From: Planctomycetaceae bacterium
Lineage (GTDB): Bacteria; Planctomycetota; Planctomycetia; Pirellulales; UBA1268
Assembly (NCBI GenBank): GCA_027486095.1
Contig: JAIXPT010000217.1
Location: forward strand, 1-43,045
Length of the DNA: 43,045 nucleotides
Reading direction: 5' to 3'
In this document: positions 1-7,723 of the stretch, in pieces
Layout of the letters: the number at the start of each line of letters is the position of its first letter
Numbering within the stretch: the stretch's first letter is position 1
Notes under the pieces: model-generated
Seen by the model: the letters and a program-made list of their open reading frames with translations, nothing else
What the model was told of the DNA's origin: nothing
Databases searched by the model: none
Made by a program: the position numbers and the translations under genes

Positions 1-2205
1 GACGAGGTCGCGGAGCGTCGCTTCGTCGCGGCCCATTGCCTGCACGTGGTAGCGAAAGCGGTCGCGGAGCCGGGCGATCGGGGCCGGCGCGGGCCCGAGC
101 ACGCGGAGCGCGGGCGGATCTGCGACGCCGGCCGGAGCTGCCGCTTCGTTTCGCAGCCGCGCGGCGATGTGCTCCGCCCAGTCGGCTGCGGCCTGTTCGT
201 CGATGCTGCGCACCACGATGCGCACGATGTGGCCGAAGGGAGGATAGAGCAAAGCCTCGCGCAGGGGCAGTTCGCTGCGCACGAAGGCCTCGTAATCGTG
301 CCGGCCCGCGGCGATGATCGCCGGGTGGTCGGGGGTGCTCGTCTGCACCACGACGCGGCCGCCCTGCGGCCCCCGGCCGCTGCGGCCGGCGACCTGCGTG
401 ACGAGTTGGCAGGTGCGTTCGGCGGCACGGAAATCGGCCAGATGCAGGGCGGCGTCGGCGTTCACGACGCCCACGAGCATCACGCTCGGAAAGTCGAGCC
501 CCTTGGCGATCATCTGTGTGCCCACGAGGATGTCGATCTCGCGGGCCCGAAAGGCGTCGAGCGTGCGTTCGTGGCTGCCGCGGGTGCGCATCGTGTCGGT
601 GTCCATGCGGGCCACGCAGGCGCCGGGGAAGAGCCTGCGGATCTCCTCTTCGAGCCGCTGCGTGCCGGTGCCGCGCTGGGCGGGGTGCGGGGCGCCGCAG
701 GCTTCGCACTCGTGAGCGAGCCGCGTGACGAGGCCGCAGCCGTGGCAAATGCCGCGATTGCCGGGGCGGTGCACCGTGAGCGCGAGATCGCACTGCGGGC
801 AACGCACGGTGTGGCCGCAGCCGCGGCATTGCACGTGCGTGGCGAAGCCGCGCCGGTTCAGAAGCAGCATCACCTGCCCTCCGGCATCGAGCGCCCATTT
901 CATGCCGGCGGCCAGCCGGGGGCTCACGCTGCCCCGCGCGCGGCTCGACGGGTCACGGAGATCGACCGTGATCACGGCGGGCAGGTGCGATCCACCCACA
1001 CGCTCAGGCAGGCGGCACATCGTCCACTCGCCGGCCAGGCAGCGGGCGAACGTCTCGAGCGAGGGCGTCGCCGAGCCGAGCACGAGCGGCACGCCCTCGG
1101 CCCGCGCGATCCACTCGGCCACGTCGCGGGCGTGATACCGCGGCGCCGTCGCCTGCTTGAACGAGCTCTCGTGTTCTTCGTCGATCACGACGAGGCCGAG
1201 CCGCGGCGTGGGGGCGAAGATCGCGCTCCGCGCGCCCACGACCACGCCCACGCGGCCCCGGGCGATCTCGCGCCACTGGGCATGCCGCTCGGCCGGCGTG
1301 AGATGGCTGTGCAGCACGGCCACGCGGCCGAAGCGGGCCCGAAACCGGTCGCACGTCTGCGGCGTCAGGCTGATCTCGGGCACGAGCACGATCGCCTGTT
1401 TCCCGGCGGCGACGGTCTCTTCGACGGCCTGCAGATAGACCTCCGTCTTGCCGCTGCCCGTCACGCCGAAGAGCACGATCGTCTCGTAGCGGCCGGCCTG
1501 CATCGGCGCCCGGATAGCCTCGAGCGCCCGGGCCTGCGCCGGCGCGAGGCTTTCGGGCCGGTCGTGGACGATCCTCGGCCTGCCTCCGTCACTGGGCACC
1601 TGGTCATCGGCGACGCCCGCCACGGCCAGGAGGCCCGTCTTCACGAGCCGCGCGATCACGGCCCGGCTCGCGCCCGCCTGTGCGGCAATCGCCTCGGCCG
1701 TGGCCGGCGCGGCGGCGGCGGCGAGCACCTTGGCCTGGGCGGGGGTCGGCGTTCGTGCGGGCGTGGCGCCCGTCGCGACGAAGAGTGGAATGCCACGGCG
1801 CTTGCGAATCGCCCTCACGCCGGCGGGCAGCACGGCCTCGAGCACCTCGCCCCACCGCGCCAGCCACTTCTCGCTCATCCACTTCGTCAGTTCGAGCATC
1901 CGCGGCGAGAGCAGCGGGGCATCGTCTTCGACGCCGGCCACCGCCTTGAGCGGCTGCTGCGGCAGCTCACCGGCCCGCACGGCCACGCAGTAGGCGAGCC
2001 GCTCGCGGTTGCCCCGCCCAAGCGGCACGCGCACCCGGCGGCCCGGCTCCACCGCAGCGGCCAAAGCCTCGGGCACGAGGTAGTCGAGCGGCTTATCGAC
2101 GCCGTCGGGCAGCACGACGGTGGCCACGATCCCTTGGCGCGCGTCATCTTCCACCCAGGCAGGCTGGGTTTCGAAAAGGCTGCGCTGGCCCGTAGACTCC
2201 TGCAC
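1..2205 (-). CDS. priA: Primosomal protein N' (replication restart helicase PriA), 3' end beyond the window
   Basis: PriA reloads the replisome at stalled forks: it is a DEXH 3'-5' helicase that binds branched DNA and recruits the primosome. About 735 residues are in the window and the C-terminus is cut by the left edge. Visible in order: an N-terminal 3'-DNA-binding region starting around VATVVLPDG; Walker A GVTGSGKTE at residues 247-255; the DEEH box at 342-345; and a zinc region with four Cys pairs (CRGC, CPQC, CHGC, CEAC) from C460 to C503. Late helicase motifs (GTQMIAKGLDFP; QVAGRSGRG) follow. The start is GTG 2205, the only start codon between an in-frame stop at 2247 and the coding-like QRSLFETQPAW segment; GTG 2154 is a less likely alternative. 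It diverges from nadD across about 130 bp. Identity is very secure; only the start codon is uncertain. Confidence 0.96.
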   Translation of the reverse strand, partial: MQESTGQRSLFETQPAWVEDDARQGIVATVVLPDGVDKPLDYLVPEALAAAVEPGRRVRVPLGRGNRERLAYCVAVRAGELPQQPLKAVAGVEDDAPLLSPRMLELTKWMSEKWLARWGEVLEAVLPAGVRAIRKRRGIPLFVATGATPARTPTPAQAKVLAAAAAPATAEAIAAQAGASRAVIARLVKTGLLAVAGVADDQVPSDGGRPRIVHDRPESLAPAQARALEAIRAPMQAGRYETIVLFGVTGSGKTEVYLQAVEETVAAGKQAIVLVPEISLTPQTCDRFRARFGRVAVLHSHLTPAERHAQWREIARGRVGVVVGARSAIFAPTPRLGLVVIDEEHESSFKQATAPRYHARDVAEWIARAEGVPLVLGSATPSLETFARCLAGEWTMCRLPERVGGSHLPAVITVDLRDPSSRARGSVSPRLAAGMKWALDAGGQVMLLLNRRGFATHVQCRGCGHTVRCPQCDLALTVHRPGNRGICHGCGLVTRLAHECEACGAPHPAQRGTGTQRLEEEIRRLFPGACVARMDTDTMRTRGSHERTLDAFRAREIDILVGTQMIAKGLDFPSVMLVGVVNADAALHLADFRAAERTCQLVTQVAGRSGRGPQGGRVVVQTSTPDHPAIIAAGRHDYEAFVRSELPLREALLYPPFGHIVRIVVRSIDEQAAADWAEHIAARLRNEAAAPAGVADPPALRVLGPAPAPIARLRDRFRYHVQAMGRDEATLRDLV

Positions 2206-2238
2206 TACGTCGATTCTCGAAGACTGAAAACTGCAATC

Positions 2239-2253
2239 GTGGAATTATTCCAC
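2239..2253. promoter_or_regulatory. Perfect 7-bp inverted repeat in the priA/nadD divergent intergenic region
   Basis: GTGGAAT-T-ATTCCAC is a perfect 7-1-7 palindrome and is AT-rich compared with its surroundings. It lies 34 bp upstream of the priA GTG and about 83 bp upstream of the nadD ATG. A position between divergent genes suits an operator or overlapping promoters. No protein is known to bind it, so the regulatory role is inference only. Confidence 0.3.
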
Positions 2254-2335
2254 AAAGCCCGGAGCGGAAGCGACGGGACCGACAGCTGGTTCGGGACTCA
2301 GTAGAGCATCTGTCTCTGGCAGGCGAGGACAAGCG

Positions 2336-2953
2336 ATGCGAATCGGGATTTTTGGTGGGAGTTTCGACCCTGTGCACCTTGGGCACCTCGTCGTGGCGGA
2401 GTGCTGCCGCGAGCACGCCCGGCTCGACCGCGTGATCTTCGTGCCGACGGCGATCCAGCCGTTCAAGCAAGACCGCCAGCCAGCGGCTGGGCACCACCGG
2501 GCCGAGATGCTCGCGCTTGCGGTCGGAGGCAACGCGGCGTTCGAGATCTCGACCGTGGAACTCGATCACGGCGGCGTGAGCTACACGATCGACACGCTCG
2601 CGGCGATGCGGGACGCGTACGCCAGCGACGAGCTGCGCCTGATCCTCGGCCCCGACGCCCTCGCCGACTTCTGCGGCTGGCGGGAGCCCGCGCGGATCCT
2701 CGAATTCGCCCGCGTGATCGCCGTGCAACGCGCCGGGCTCGACGACGTGGCGGCGATCGTGCAAGCGCCACGTCTCGCAGCCCTGCTCGGCGTGGAGCGG
2801 GCTCGGGAGATCGTGGCAGAGAAGGTCGTCGTGCCCACGATCGGCATCCGCGCGAGTGATCTGCGAGCGTGCGTCGCTGAAGGCCACAGCATCCGCTACC
2901 GCACGCCTCGCGCGGTCGAGCAGTACATTGCCACGCATGGCCTGTACAAGTAG
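2336..2953 (+). CDS. nadD: Nicotinate-nucleotide adenylyltransferase
   Basis: NadD transfers AMP from ATP to nicotinate mononucleotide, giving deamido-NAD in NAD biosynthesis. The 205-residue length is normal for the family. The N-terminal nucleotidyltransferase signature GGSFDPVHLGH (residues 7-17, with H14 and H17 of the HxGH motif) is intact. The C-terminal part carries IGIRASDLR where the family usually has an ISSTxIR-like motif; the arginine is kept but the serines differ. ATG 2336 is preceded by a GCGAGGA ribosome-binding site. The stop codon TAG (2951-2953) is not in unique sequence: it is formed by the first bases of the palindromic repeat array that starts at 2950. Identity is secure. 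Confidence 0.95.
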   Translation: MRIGIFGGSFDPVHLGHLVVAECCREHARLDRVIFVPTAIQPFKQDRQPAAGHHRAEMLALAVGGNAAFEISTVELDHGGVSYTIDTLAAMRDAYASDELRLILGPDALADFCGWREPARILEFARVIAVQRAGLDDVAAIVQAPRLAALLGVERAREIVAEKVVVPTIGIRASDLRACVAEGHSIRYRTPRAVEQYIATHGLYK

Positions 2954-2974
2954 CGACAGAGCTCCAGCTCTGTC
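2950..2974. repeat. Partial copy of the 67-bp palindromic element (left arm only)
   Basis: The first arm of the 67-bp element, GTAGCGACAG then AGCTCCAGCTCTGTC, is present; the rest of the element is missing. It forms the hairpin GACAGAGCT-CC-AGCTCTGTC. Its second to fourth bases (2951-2953) are the TAG stop codon of nadD. Confidence 0.85.
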
Positions 2975-2979
2975 TGCAC

Positions 2980-3009
2980 GCGAAACATCGGCGTCGTGCC
3001 GATTTTCGC
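2980..3009. repeat. 30-bp bulged hairpin, copy 1
   Basis: Stem GCGAAA, bulged C, ATCGGC, loop GTCGT, GCCGAT, TTTCGC. It aligns base for base with the copy at 3138-3167, but several stem positions differ in a compensating way: two A-T pairs here are C-G and G-C pairs there. This indicates that the pairing, rather than the sequence, is conserved. Confidence 0.85.
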
Positions 3010-3011
3010 TT

Positions 3012-3052
3012 GGCCGACTCCGTCGGCTCGAATCAACCCGGCCCTCCGGGCC
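3012..3052. repeat. 41-bp connector repeat, copy 1 (two small hairpins)
   Basis: It carries two hairpins with TCC loops, GCCGAC-TCC-GTCGGC and GGCCC-TCC-GGGCC, joined by TCGAATCAACCC. It is identical to the copy 158 bp downstream at 3170-3210. Confidence 0.85.
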
Positions 3053-3062
3053 TGGCGCCCCC

Positions 3063-3129
3063 GTAGCGACAGAGCTCCAGCTCTGTCGGATGTGGGCCAC
3101 ATCCGACAGGCCTGGAGGCCTGTCGCTAC
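3063..3129. repeat. 67-bp palindromic element, full copy A
   Basis: It has terminal inverted repeats GTAGCGACAG and CTGTCGCTAC. Inside are three perfect hairpins: GACAGAGCT-CC-AGCTCTGTC, GGATGTGG-G-CCACATCC and GACAGGCCT-GG-AGGCCTGTC. The two outer hairpins differ from each other by complementary changes, so each keeps full pairing. Confidence 0.9.
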
Positions 3130-3137
3130 GGTGTCAC

Positions 3138-3167
3138 GCGACGGCTCGGCATCCTGCCGACCGTCGC
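3138..3167. repeat. 30-bp bulged hairpin, copy 2
   Basis: Stem GCGACGG, bulged C, TCGGCA, loop TCC, TGCCGA, CCGTCGC. It is the homologue of 2980-3009, with compensating stem changes. Confidence 0.85.
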
Positions 3168-3169
3168 TG

Positions 3170-3210
3170 GGCCGACTCCGTCGGCTCGAATCAACCCGGC
3201 CCTCCGGGCC
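3170..3210. repeat. 41-bp connector repeat, copy 2
   Basis: Identical to 3012-3052, with hairpins GCCGAC-TCC-GTCGGC and GGCCC-TCC-GGGCC. Confidence 0.85.
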
Positions 3211-3220
3211 TGTCGCCCCC

Positions 3221-3287
3221 GTAGCGACAGAGCTCCAGCTCTGTCGGATGTGGCCCACATTCGACAGGCCTGGAGGCCTGTCGCTAC
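3221..3287. repeat. 67-bp palindromic element, full copy B
   Basis: It has the same three-hairpin layout as copy A. The central hairpin reads GGATGTGG-C-CCACATTC, so one pair has decayed to G/T. Its right terminal repeat, read on the minus strand, is GTAGCGACAG; the TAG at 3286-3284 is the stop codon of the 84-residue gene. Confidence 0.9.
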
Positions 3288-3538
3288 ATAGCGCCGAGCC
3301 GCGCGGCCAGCAGCCGGCTCATCGGCTGCGTCGCCGCACGCGGATCGGCGGCGAGCGTCTGCACGAGCACGGCGAGCTGCGCGGCGACAGGCTGCTCGAG
3401 ATTCAAAAGGATCCGACGTTCCTGCCCGACCTGGCAGGCCCCGCCGGGCAATTCGCCGAGCGGCTCCTCACGGACGACGTATCCCAGGTCGATCGCCAGC
3501 TGCCGCGCCTCTGCGAAGAGCCCTAGCGTGTCGCTCAT
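3284..3538 (-). CDS. Small protein of unknown function (84 aa)
   Basis: I do not recognise this family. The product starts MSDTLGLFAEARQLAIDLGY, is soluble-looking (no signal or membrane segment), and has a GGACQVGQERRILLNLEQP stretch that looks like a beta-hairpin followed by an amphipathic helix. ATG 3538 is chosen because the frame only becomes protein-like from there; upstream it runs antiparallel through the Gly/Pro codons of the preceding gene. It begins 10 bp after the stop of the 240-residue gene, so it is the last gene of a three-gene operon. Its TAG stop lies within the terminal repeat of a palindromic element, so the natural C-terminus may have been altered when that element arrived. 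Confidence 0.7.
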   Translation of the reverse strand: MSDTLGLFAEARQLAIDLGYVVREEPLGELPGGACQVGQERRILLNLEQPVAAQLAVLVQTLAADPRAATQPMSRLLAARLGAM

Positions 3539-3548
3539 GATCCGCCGC

Positions 3549-4271
3549 CTACCTCGGCCCGCCGGACGGCGTGCCCAGCTCCTTCCGCCGTTGGTCCATC
3601 GCACGGCGGTATTCGACATAGCGGGCCCGTTGCTCCGGTGTGGTGGAATCGATGATTCCCTTGCGCCATTTGTTGCTCGCGTCTTGCGACGGGGCCTGCG
3701 GGGGCCCGCCGCCCGGCGCACCGCCACCGCCTGGCCCACTCCCGGGCGGCCCACCCCCGGGCGGCCCGCCGCCGGGAGGCCCGCCGCCAAACAAGCCCGC
3801 CACGCTGCTCGCGGTCTCGAAGGCTTTGCGCATCATGTCTTCCTGCTTGATCTGGCGGTCGAGCTCGGCCTGCCGCTTCGCCGGCGGTAGCGCGAAATAG
3901 GCGTCGATCCGCTGCCGCATCGCCGAGCGAAACATGCTGCCGCCGCTCCGCTCCACCTGCGGCTTGAGATGCGGCGGAAGGGCTTCGACCTTCTGCCGGA
4001 TCGTGGCCATCGCCGTGACAGCGTCGGTGGCCTCGGCGAGGGTCTGCGGGCCGCCGTTGGCCGCGAACTTCTGCCGGGCCTCATCCTGCATTTTTTGGAT
4101 TTCAACCACGCGCGGGTCGGTCGTAAATCTGATCCAGCCGCCAAACCAGGCGATGAGAAACGCAACCAGCGCGATCGACGCCACGACAGCCAGCCACTTT
4201 TTCACGGGGCTGGAAGGCTCGTCAGCCGCGGGCGGGAACCGTGAAGATCGGAGTGTCGCCGTCGCCATCAT
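3549..4271 (-). CDS. Membrane-anchored protein with Gly/Pro-rich tail region (240 aa), unknown function
   Basis: The family is not recognised. One membrane segment (about residues 24-44, VKKWLAVVASIALVAFLIAW) follows a short cytoplasmic N-terminus. A helical region of about 110 residues comes next, with regularly spaced charged residues (VVEIQKMQDEARQKF; RQRIDAYFALPPAKRQAELD). A low-complexity segment of GGGPP repeats (about residues 160-191) leads into a charged C-terminus ending RRKELGTPSGGPR. The middle gene of an operon, it begins 18 bp after the upstream pseudopilin stop and ends 10 bp before the 84-residue gene. The LPPAKRQAELD and TTPEQRARYVEY segments resemble heat-shock-regulator-like linker helices seen in many planctomycete proteins, but that is only an impression. 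The pseudopilin neighbour hints at an envelope role. Confidence 0.75.
   Translation of the reverse strand: MMATATLRSSRFPPAADEPSSPVKKWLAVVASIALVAFLIAWFGGWIRFTTDPRVVEIQKMQDEARQKFAANGGPQTLAEATDAVTAMATIRQKVEALPPHLKPQVERSGGSMFRSAMRQRIDAYFALPPAKRQAELDRQIKQEDMMRKAFETASSVAGLFGGGPPGGGPPGGGPPGSGPGGGGAPGGGPPQAPSQDASNKWRKGIIDSTTPEQRARYVEYRRAMDQRRKELGTPSGGPR
3700..3790. repeat. Imperfect 15-bp coding tandem repeat (GGGPP codons)
   Basis: On the minus strand these bases encode consecutive Gly-Gly-Gly-Pro-Pro units. The unit length is a multiple of three, so copy-number change would lengthen or shorten the linker without a frameshift. Confidence 0.6.
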
Positions 4272-4289
4272 GCACCTCGTCGCGGTGGG

Positions 4290-5042
4290 TCAGAGATTTT
4301 CGACGTGGCCGTCGAAGTAGAGAAAGTTGCGGGCCCCTTCGGGCGGCGTCCAGCCATCGAATTCGTTGGTGTCGGAAATATCCGGCGCCAGAAATGCCGC
4401 AACTCCACTCAGGTGAAACGGCGCGAACTCATACAGCACCCAGAGCTTTGACGTCGCGAGGTTGCCGCCCATGCGGCGCGACGAAAGCGCCTCCTCCCGC
4501 GTCTTGCCCACAGGAGGCGTGGCGTCCTCGTTGATCAGGCGGCGGGTCGGATATTCGTAGCTCGTGCCCTCGTAAGGCAGCGATTGGTACGCTGCGACCG
4601 CCTGTTTTGCAGCCGCGTCGGTCCCCGACATGATCGCGGCGTGCGCGGTCTTCACCGCCTCGGCCGCCGTGCCCGATTTCAGGAAATACACCGTATCAGA
4701 CGGGCAGCGGAATACCTCCTGACTGTTTTCCGTGAAGTCGCCGAGCGCCGACACGATGCTCGGCCGCAAAGGACGACTCAGCGGGTAGTTGAGCACCTCG
4801 AAGCTCGGCTGCTGTGCCGCCACAGGAAACCGCCCCCGTGTCTTCTTGTCGAGAAACATCTGAAACGCGATCCCGATCTGCTTGAGGTTCGACTTGCAGC
4901 TCGTGCGCCGGGCCGCCTCGCGGGCGTTTTGCACCGCCGGCAGCAGGAGCCCGACGAGCGTGCCGATGATCGCGATCACCACGAGCAGCTCCACGAGCGT
5001 GAAGGCCGCGGCAGACCGCATGGTCGCCGAGAATCGCCTCAT
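4290..5042 (-). CDS. DUF1559-type prepilin-like protein (250 aa)
   Basis: The N-terminus [20 protein letters not shown] has the type IV prepilin/type II pseudopilin signal: a short basic leader, then F-T-L-V-E at the processing site with the conserved Glu5, then a hydrophobic helix ([17 protein letters not shown]). [19 protein letters not shown] after it is the hallmark of the DUF1559 family, which is greatly expanded in planctomycetes. The C-terminus has YFDGHVENL, close to the family's H-X9-DG ending, although the His that should lie ten residues before the Asp is Pro. Such proteins are expected to be cleaved by prepilin peptidase and kept at the envelope. It is the first gene of a minus-strand operon. 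The exact role is unknown. Confidence 0.88.
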   Translation of the reverse strand: MRRFSATMRSAAAFTLVELLVVIAIIGTLVGLLLPAVQNAREAARRTSCKSNLKQIGIAFQMFLDKKTRGRFPVAAQQPSFEVLNYPLSRPLRPSIVSALGDFTENSQEVFRCPSDTVYFLKSGTAAEAVKTAHAAIMSGTDAAAKQAVAAYQSLPYEGTSYEYPTRRLINEDATPPVGKTREEALSSRRMGGNLATSKLWVLYEFAPFHLSGVAAFLAPDISDTNEFDGWTPPEGARNFLYFDGHVENL

Positions 5043-5140
5043 GAATCACATCCTCCTGGTCGCCGCCATCGGCATGGTCCGCACACTTTCGCCAGCCGCT
5101 TCGGCCGCTGCTGAAATGAAACGGTCAAGGGAGCGAAAAG

Positions 5141-6085
5141 GTGCAACCTTGCAACCTTTATATGCCAAAGCAAGCCAGGCCGATACACCGAGAGGGCTTG
5201 AAACAGGGTCGTAAGTTGCTGCGCTGCATGGATTTCGAGGGGAGATCACCGGTGGAAAGCGTGCCCGGGCCACTGCCGTGCCGCGACGAGGCATCGGTGC
5301 TGCGGCACCAGCTCGAGGTCGCCCGGCTGAAGCACGGGGCCGAGGTGGCAGCTCTCCGCCGCCAGCTGCTCGAAGCCCAAAAGGCCGCCACGCTCGGCGA
5401 GCTCCTCGGCACCACCACGCACGAGTTCAACAACGCCCTCACCACGATCCTCAATTACTCCAAGCTCGGCCTCCGGCACCGCGACCAGCCCACTCGCGAC
5501 AAGGCCCTCGAGCGGATTCTTTCAGCGGGCACCCGGGCGGCGAAGATCACGGCCAGCGTGCTCGGCATGGCCCGCGGCGGCTCGGCCCGCCTGGAGCCTG
5601 TGAACCTCGAACTGCTCGTCGAAGACGTGCTCGTGCTCCTCGAGCGTGAGATGACGAAGTATCGCGTGCAGGTGGAGCGGGAATTCGCCCCGGTGCCGAA
5701 GGTGTCGGCGAATCCCGGCCAGCTCCAGCAGGTGCTCTTGAATCTGCTCGTGAACGGCCGCCAGGCGATGCCCCAGGGCGGCCGGCTCATCATTCGGCTC
5801 GCCCACGACGCCCTCCTCGGCACCGTCGATCTCATGGTGCGCGACACCGGCTGCGGCATGACGCCCGACGTGATGCGGCGGATGTTCGAGCCGCACTTCT
5901 CCACGAAGGCGGGGCCCGACGAAACGGGCAAGGGCGGCAGCGGCCTCGGCCTCACGGCCTGCCGCGAAATCGTGGAGGCCCACAAGGGCCGGATCCGTGT
6001 GGAGAGCGCCCCGGGCAAAGGCACCGCGATCACGATCCGCCTGCCCGCGATCAAGCCGACCGCAACCCCGCCAGCAGTTGTGTGA
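5141..6085 (+). CDS. Orphan cytoplasmic sensor histidine kinase
   Basis: The protein autophosphorylates on a histidine and would pass the phosphate to a response regulator not encoded nearby. Residues 47-82 look like a coiled coil. The HisKA phosphoacceptor is H94 in THEFNNALTT. The ATPase domain shows the N box (NLLVNGRQAM, 201-210), G1 box (DTGCGMT, 235-241), an FEPHFSTK F box and a GKGGSGLGL G2 box (263-271). There is no membrane segment and no recognisable sensor domain, so signals may reach it through a partner. Three in-frame starts are possible: GTG 5141 (GGAG 8 nt upstream), ATG 5228 (no good site), GTG 5252 (AGGGGAG 7 nt upstream). The first 37 residues are not kinase-like, so 5252 may be the real start. 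Confidence 0.88.
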   Translation: MQPCNLYMPKQARPIHREGLKQGRKLLRCMDFEGRSPVESVPGPLPCRDEASVLRHQLEVARLKHGAEVAALRRQLLEAQKAATLGELLGTTTHEFNNALTTILNYSKLGLRHRDQPTRDKALERILSAGTRAAKITASVLGMARGGSARLEPVNLELLVEDVLVLLEREMTKYRVQVEREFAPVPKVSANPGQLQQVLLNLLVNGRQAMPQGGRLIIRLAHDALLGTVDLMVRDTGCGMTPDVMRRMFEPHFSTKAGPDETGKGGSGLGLTACREIVEAHKGRIRVESAPGKGTAITIRLPAIKPTATPPAVV

Positions 6086-6106
6086 ATTTCGTGAGCCGGC
6101 GCGAGC

Positions 6107-7723
6107 ATGGCCGTCGTGGCCGCCGCCGTCGGTATGCTCACGAGCATGGATCGCACCGCCGTCACCGCCGCCCCAGAACGATCTCCAGCAGAGCATCATA
6201 CAGGTGCGGCCTGCGAGCCCTCCATTGCGATCATCGGCGCCGGGCCAGCGGGGCTCACGGCCGCCTATCTGCTGAGCAAAGCGGGGCTGGCAGTCACCGT
6301 CGTCGAGGCGGATGCGGACAGCGTCGGCGGCATCTCGCGCACGGTGGCCTACGAATCGGCGGCAGCGGGTGGCCAGTGTTTCCGGTTTGACATCGGCGGC
6401 CACCGGTTTTTCTCGAAGTCGAAGGAGGTCGAGGATCTGTGGACCGAACTACTCGGCGATGACATGCTCCATCGCCCGCGGAGTTCGCGGATCTACTACG
6501 GCGGCAAGTTCTATTCCTATCCGCTGAAGGCGGCCGAGGCACTTTCCAATCTCGGACTCGTCGAATCGGCCCTCTGCGTGGCCTCCTATGCCAAGGCGCG
6601 GCTCTTTCCCGTGCGCAGCCCGCGGTCGTTCCAAGACTGGGTGAGCAACCAGTTTGGCCGGCGGCTCTTCAATATTTTTTTCAAGACGTACACCGAAAAG
6701 GTGTGGGGCATGAGCTGCCAGGAGATCTCGGCCGACTGGGCGGCCCAGCGGATCAAGGGCCTGTCGCTTTCGAGCGCGATCCTCGCCGCGGTGTTTCCGA
6801 AGCGCAGGCCGGCTGATCGCTCCCAGACGATCAAGACGCTCATCGACACCTTTCGCTATCCCCGCAAGGGGCCGGGCATGATGTGGGAGGCCGCCGCAAC
6901 TCGCACCCGCGAACAAGGGGGCACGATCGAGATGGGAGCCCGCGTCACGGCCCTCAAGCAACTGCACGACGATCGCTGGCGGATCGCGTTCACACGGCTC
7001 GACGGATCCACGGCCTCCATCGAAGCGACCGACGTCATTTCGTCGGCCCCGCTCCGGGAGCTCGCAGCCGCGATCTCGCCCCGCATGCCGCAGGCAGCGC
7101 TCGACGCCGCCGCCAAACTGCGCTACCGCGATTTCATCACCGTCGCGCTCGTCGTGCGGCCGACCACGCGGTTCGACGACAACTGGATCTACATCCACGA
7201 GCCGGGCGTGAAGGTCGGCCGCGTGCAGAACTTCGGCAGCTGGTCGCCGGAGATGGTCCCCGATCCGAATCTTGCCTGCTACGGCCTCGAGTATTTCTGC
7301 TTCGAGGGAGACGGGCTGTGGACGAGCGCCGACGCCGATCTCGTCGCCCTGGCCACGCGCGAGCTCGAATCGCTCGGGCTCGTCGCGCCTGGCGACGTGC
7401 TCGACGGCCATGTCGTCCGCCAGCCGAAGGCCTATCCCGTGTATGACGACGATTACGCCACGCACGTGGCGACCATCCGCGACACGCTCGAAGGGCGTTA
7501 TCCAGGCTTGCACCTCGTGGGCCGCAACGGGATGCACAAATACAACAACCAAGACCACGCGATGATGACGGCGATGCTGACGGCCAAAAACATCCTCGCG
7601 AGAGAGCGGCTCTACGACGTTTGGAACGTCAACCAAGACGCCGAATACCACGAGGCGGGCGACCGCGGCAGCCACGTCGCCGACACCGGCGGCCGGCTGG
7701 TGCCGGTCGCGGTGCGGGCATGA
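6107..7723 (+). CDS. FAD-dependent oxidoreductase, UDP-galactopyranose-mutase-like
   Basis: A Rossmann dinucleotide-binding motif [17 protein letters not shown] lies near residues 40-56 and is followed by VVEAD, the acidic end of the second beta strand. Later motifs [15 protein letters not shown] and [14 protein letters not shown] resemble UDP-galactopyranose mutase and related NAD(P)/FAD amine-oxidase-fold proteins. The C-terminal [17 protein letters not shown] is a typical FAD-contacting end of this fold. Next to three membrane glycosyltransferase-like genes, a sugar-nucleotide or polyprenyl-sugar modifying role is plausible, but the substrate cannot be read from the sequence. The 538-residue length is longer than classic UGM (about 370-400). 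ATG 6107 is the first start; ATG 6146 (MDRTAVTAA) is an alternative. Its stop overlaps the next start (ATGA, 7720-7723). Confidence 0.85.
   Translation: MAVVAAAVGMLTSMDRTAVTAAPERSPAEHHTGAACEPSIAIIGAGPAGLTAAYLLSKAGLAVTVVEADADSVGGISRTVAYESAAAGGQCFRFDIGGHRFFSKSKEVEDLWTELLGDDMLHRPRSSRIYYGGKFYSYPLKAAEALSNLGLVESALCVASYAKARLFPVRSPRSFQDWVSNQFGRRLFNIFFKTYTEKVWGMSCQEISADWAAQRIKGLSLSSAILAAVFPKRRPADRSQTIKTLIDTFRYPRKGPGMMWEAAATRTREQGGTIEMGARVTALKQLHDDRWRIAFTRLDGSTASIEATDVISSAPLRELAAAISPRMPQAALDAAAKLRYRDFITVALVVRPTTRFDDNWIYIHEPGVKVGRVQNFGSWSPEMVPDPNLACYGLEYFCFEGDGLWTSADADLVALATRELESLGLVAPGDVLDGHVVRQPKAYPVYDDDYATHVATIRDTLEGRYPGLHLVGRNGMHKYNNQDHAMMTAMLTAKNILARERLYDVWNVNQDAEYHEAGDRGSHVADTGGRLVPVAVRA

Larger units (their letters stand above)
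2950..3287. repeat. Array of palindromic repeats (about 158-bp period) between two convergent genes
   Basis: This stretch holds no gene and consists almost wholly of inverted repeats. One full unit is a 67-bp element, then a 30-bp hairpin, then a 41-bp connector. The 67-mers at 3063 and 3221, the hairpins at 2980 and 3138, and the connectors at 3012 and 3170 are each exactly 158 bp apart. The left unit is shortened: only the first arm (2950-2974) of its 67-mer remains. Many stems close on a TCC or TGGA loop. The array reaches into the final codon of nadD on the left and the stop codon of the 84-residue gene on the right. It may act as a bidirectional 3'-end structure, a REP/BIME-like dispersed repeat or a non-autonomous mobile element; which one cannot be told from this window. 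Confidence 0.9.

Noticed and set aside
46-2304. Long plus-strand open frame (752 codons)
   Set aside because: It lies antisense to priA, which has complete family motifs. The plus-strand translation is Ala/Arg/His-rich with no domain.
2144-3100. Minus-strand open frame across nadD (318 codons)
   Set aside because: It overlaps nadD antisense and runs through the palindromic repeats; there is no protein-like pattern.
2950-3287. CRISPR array
   Set aside because: Repeats are palindromic, 25-67 bp, only two or three copies, the spacers are themselves repeats, and no cas genes are nearby.
2950-3287. Insertion sequence
   Set aside because: There are terminal inverted repeats but no transposase and no evident target duplication; at most a non-autonomous element.
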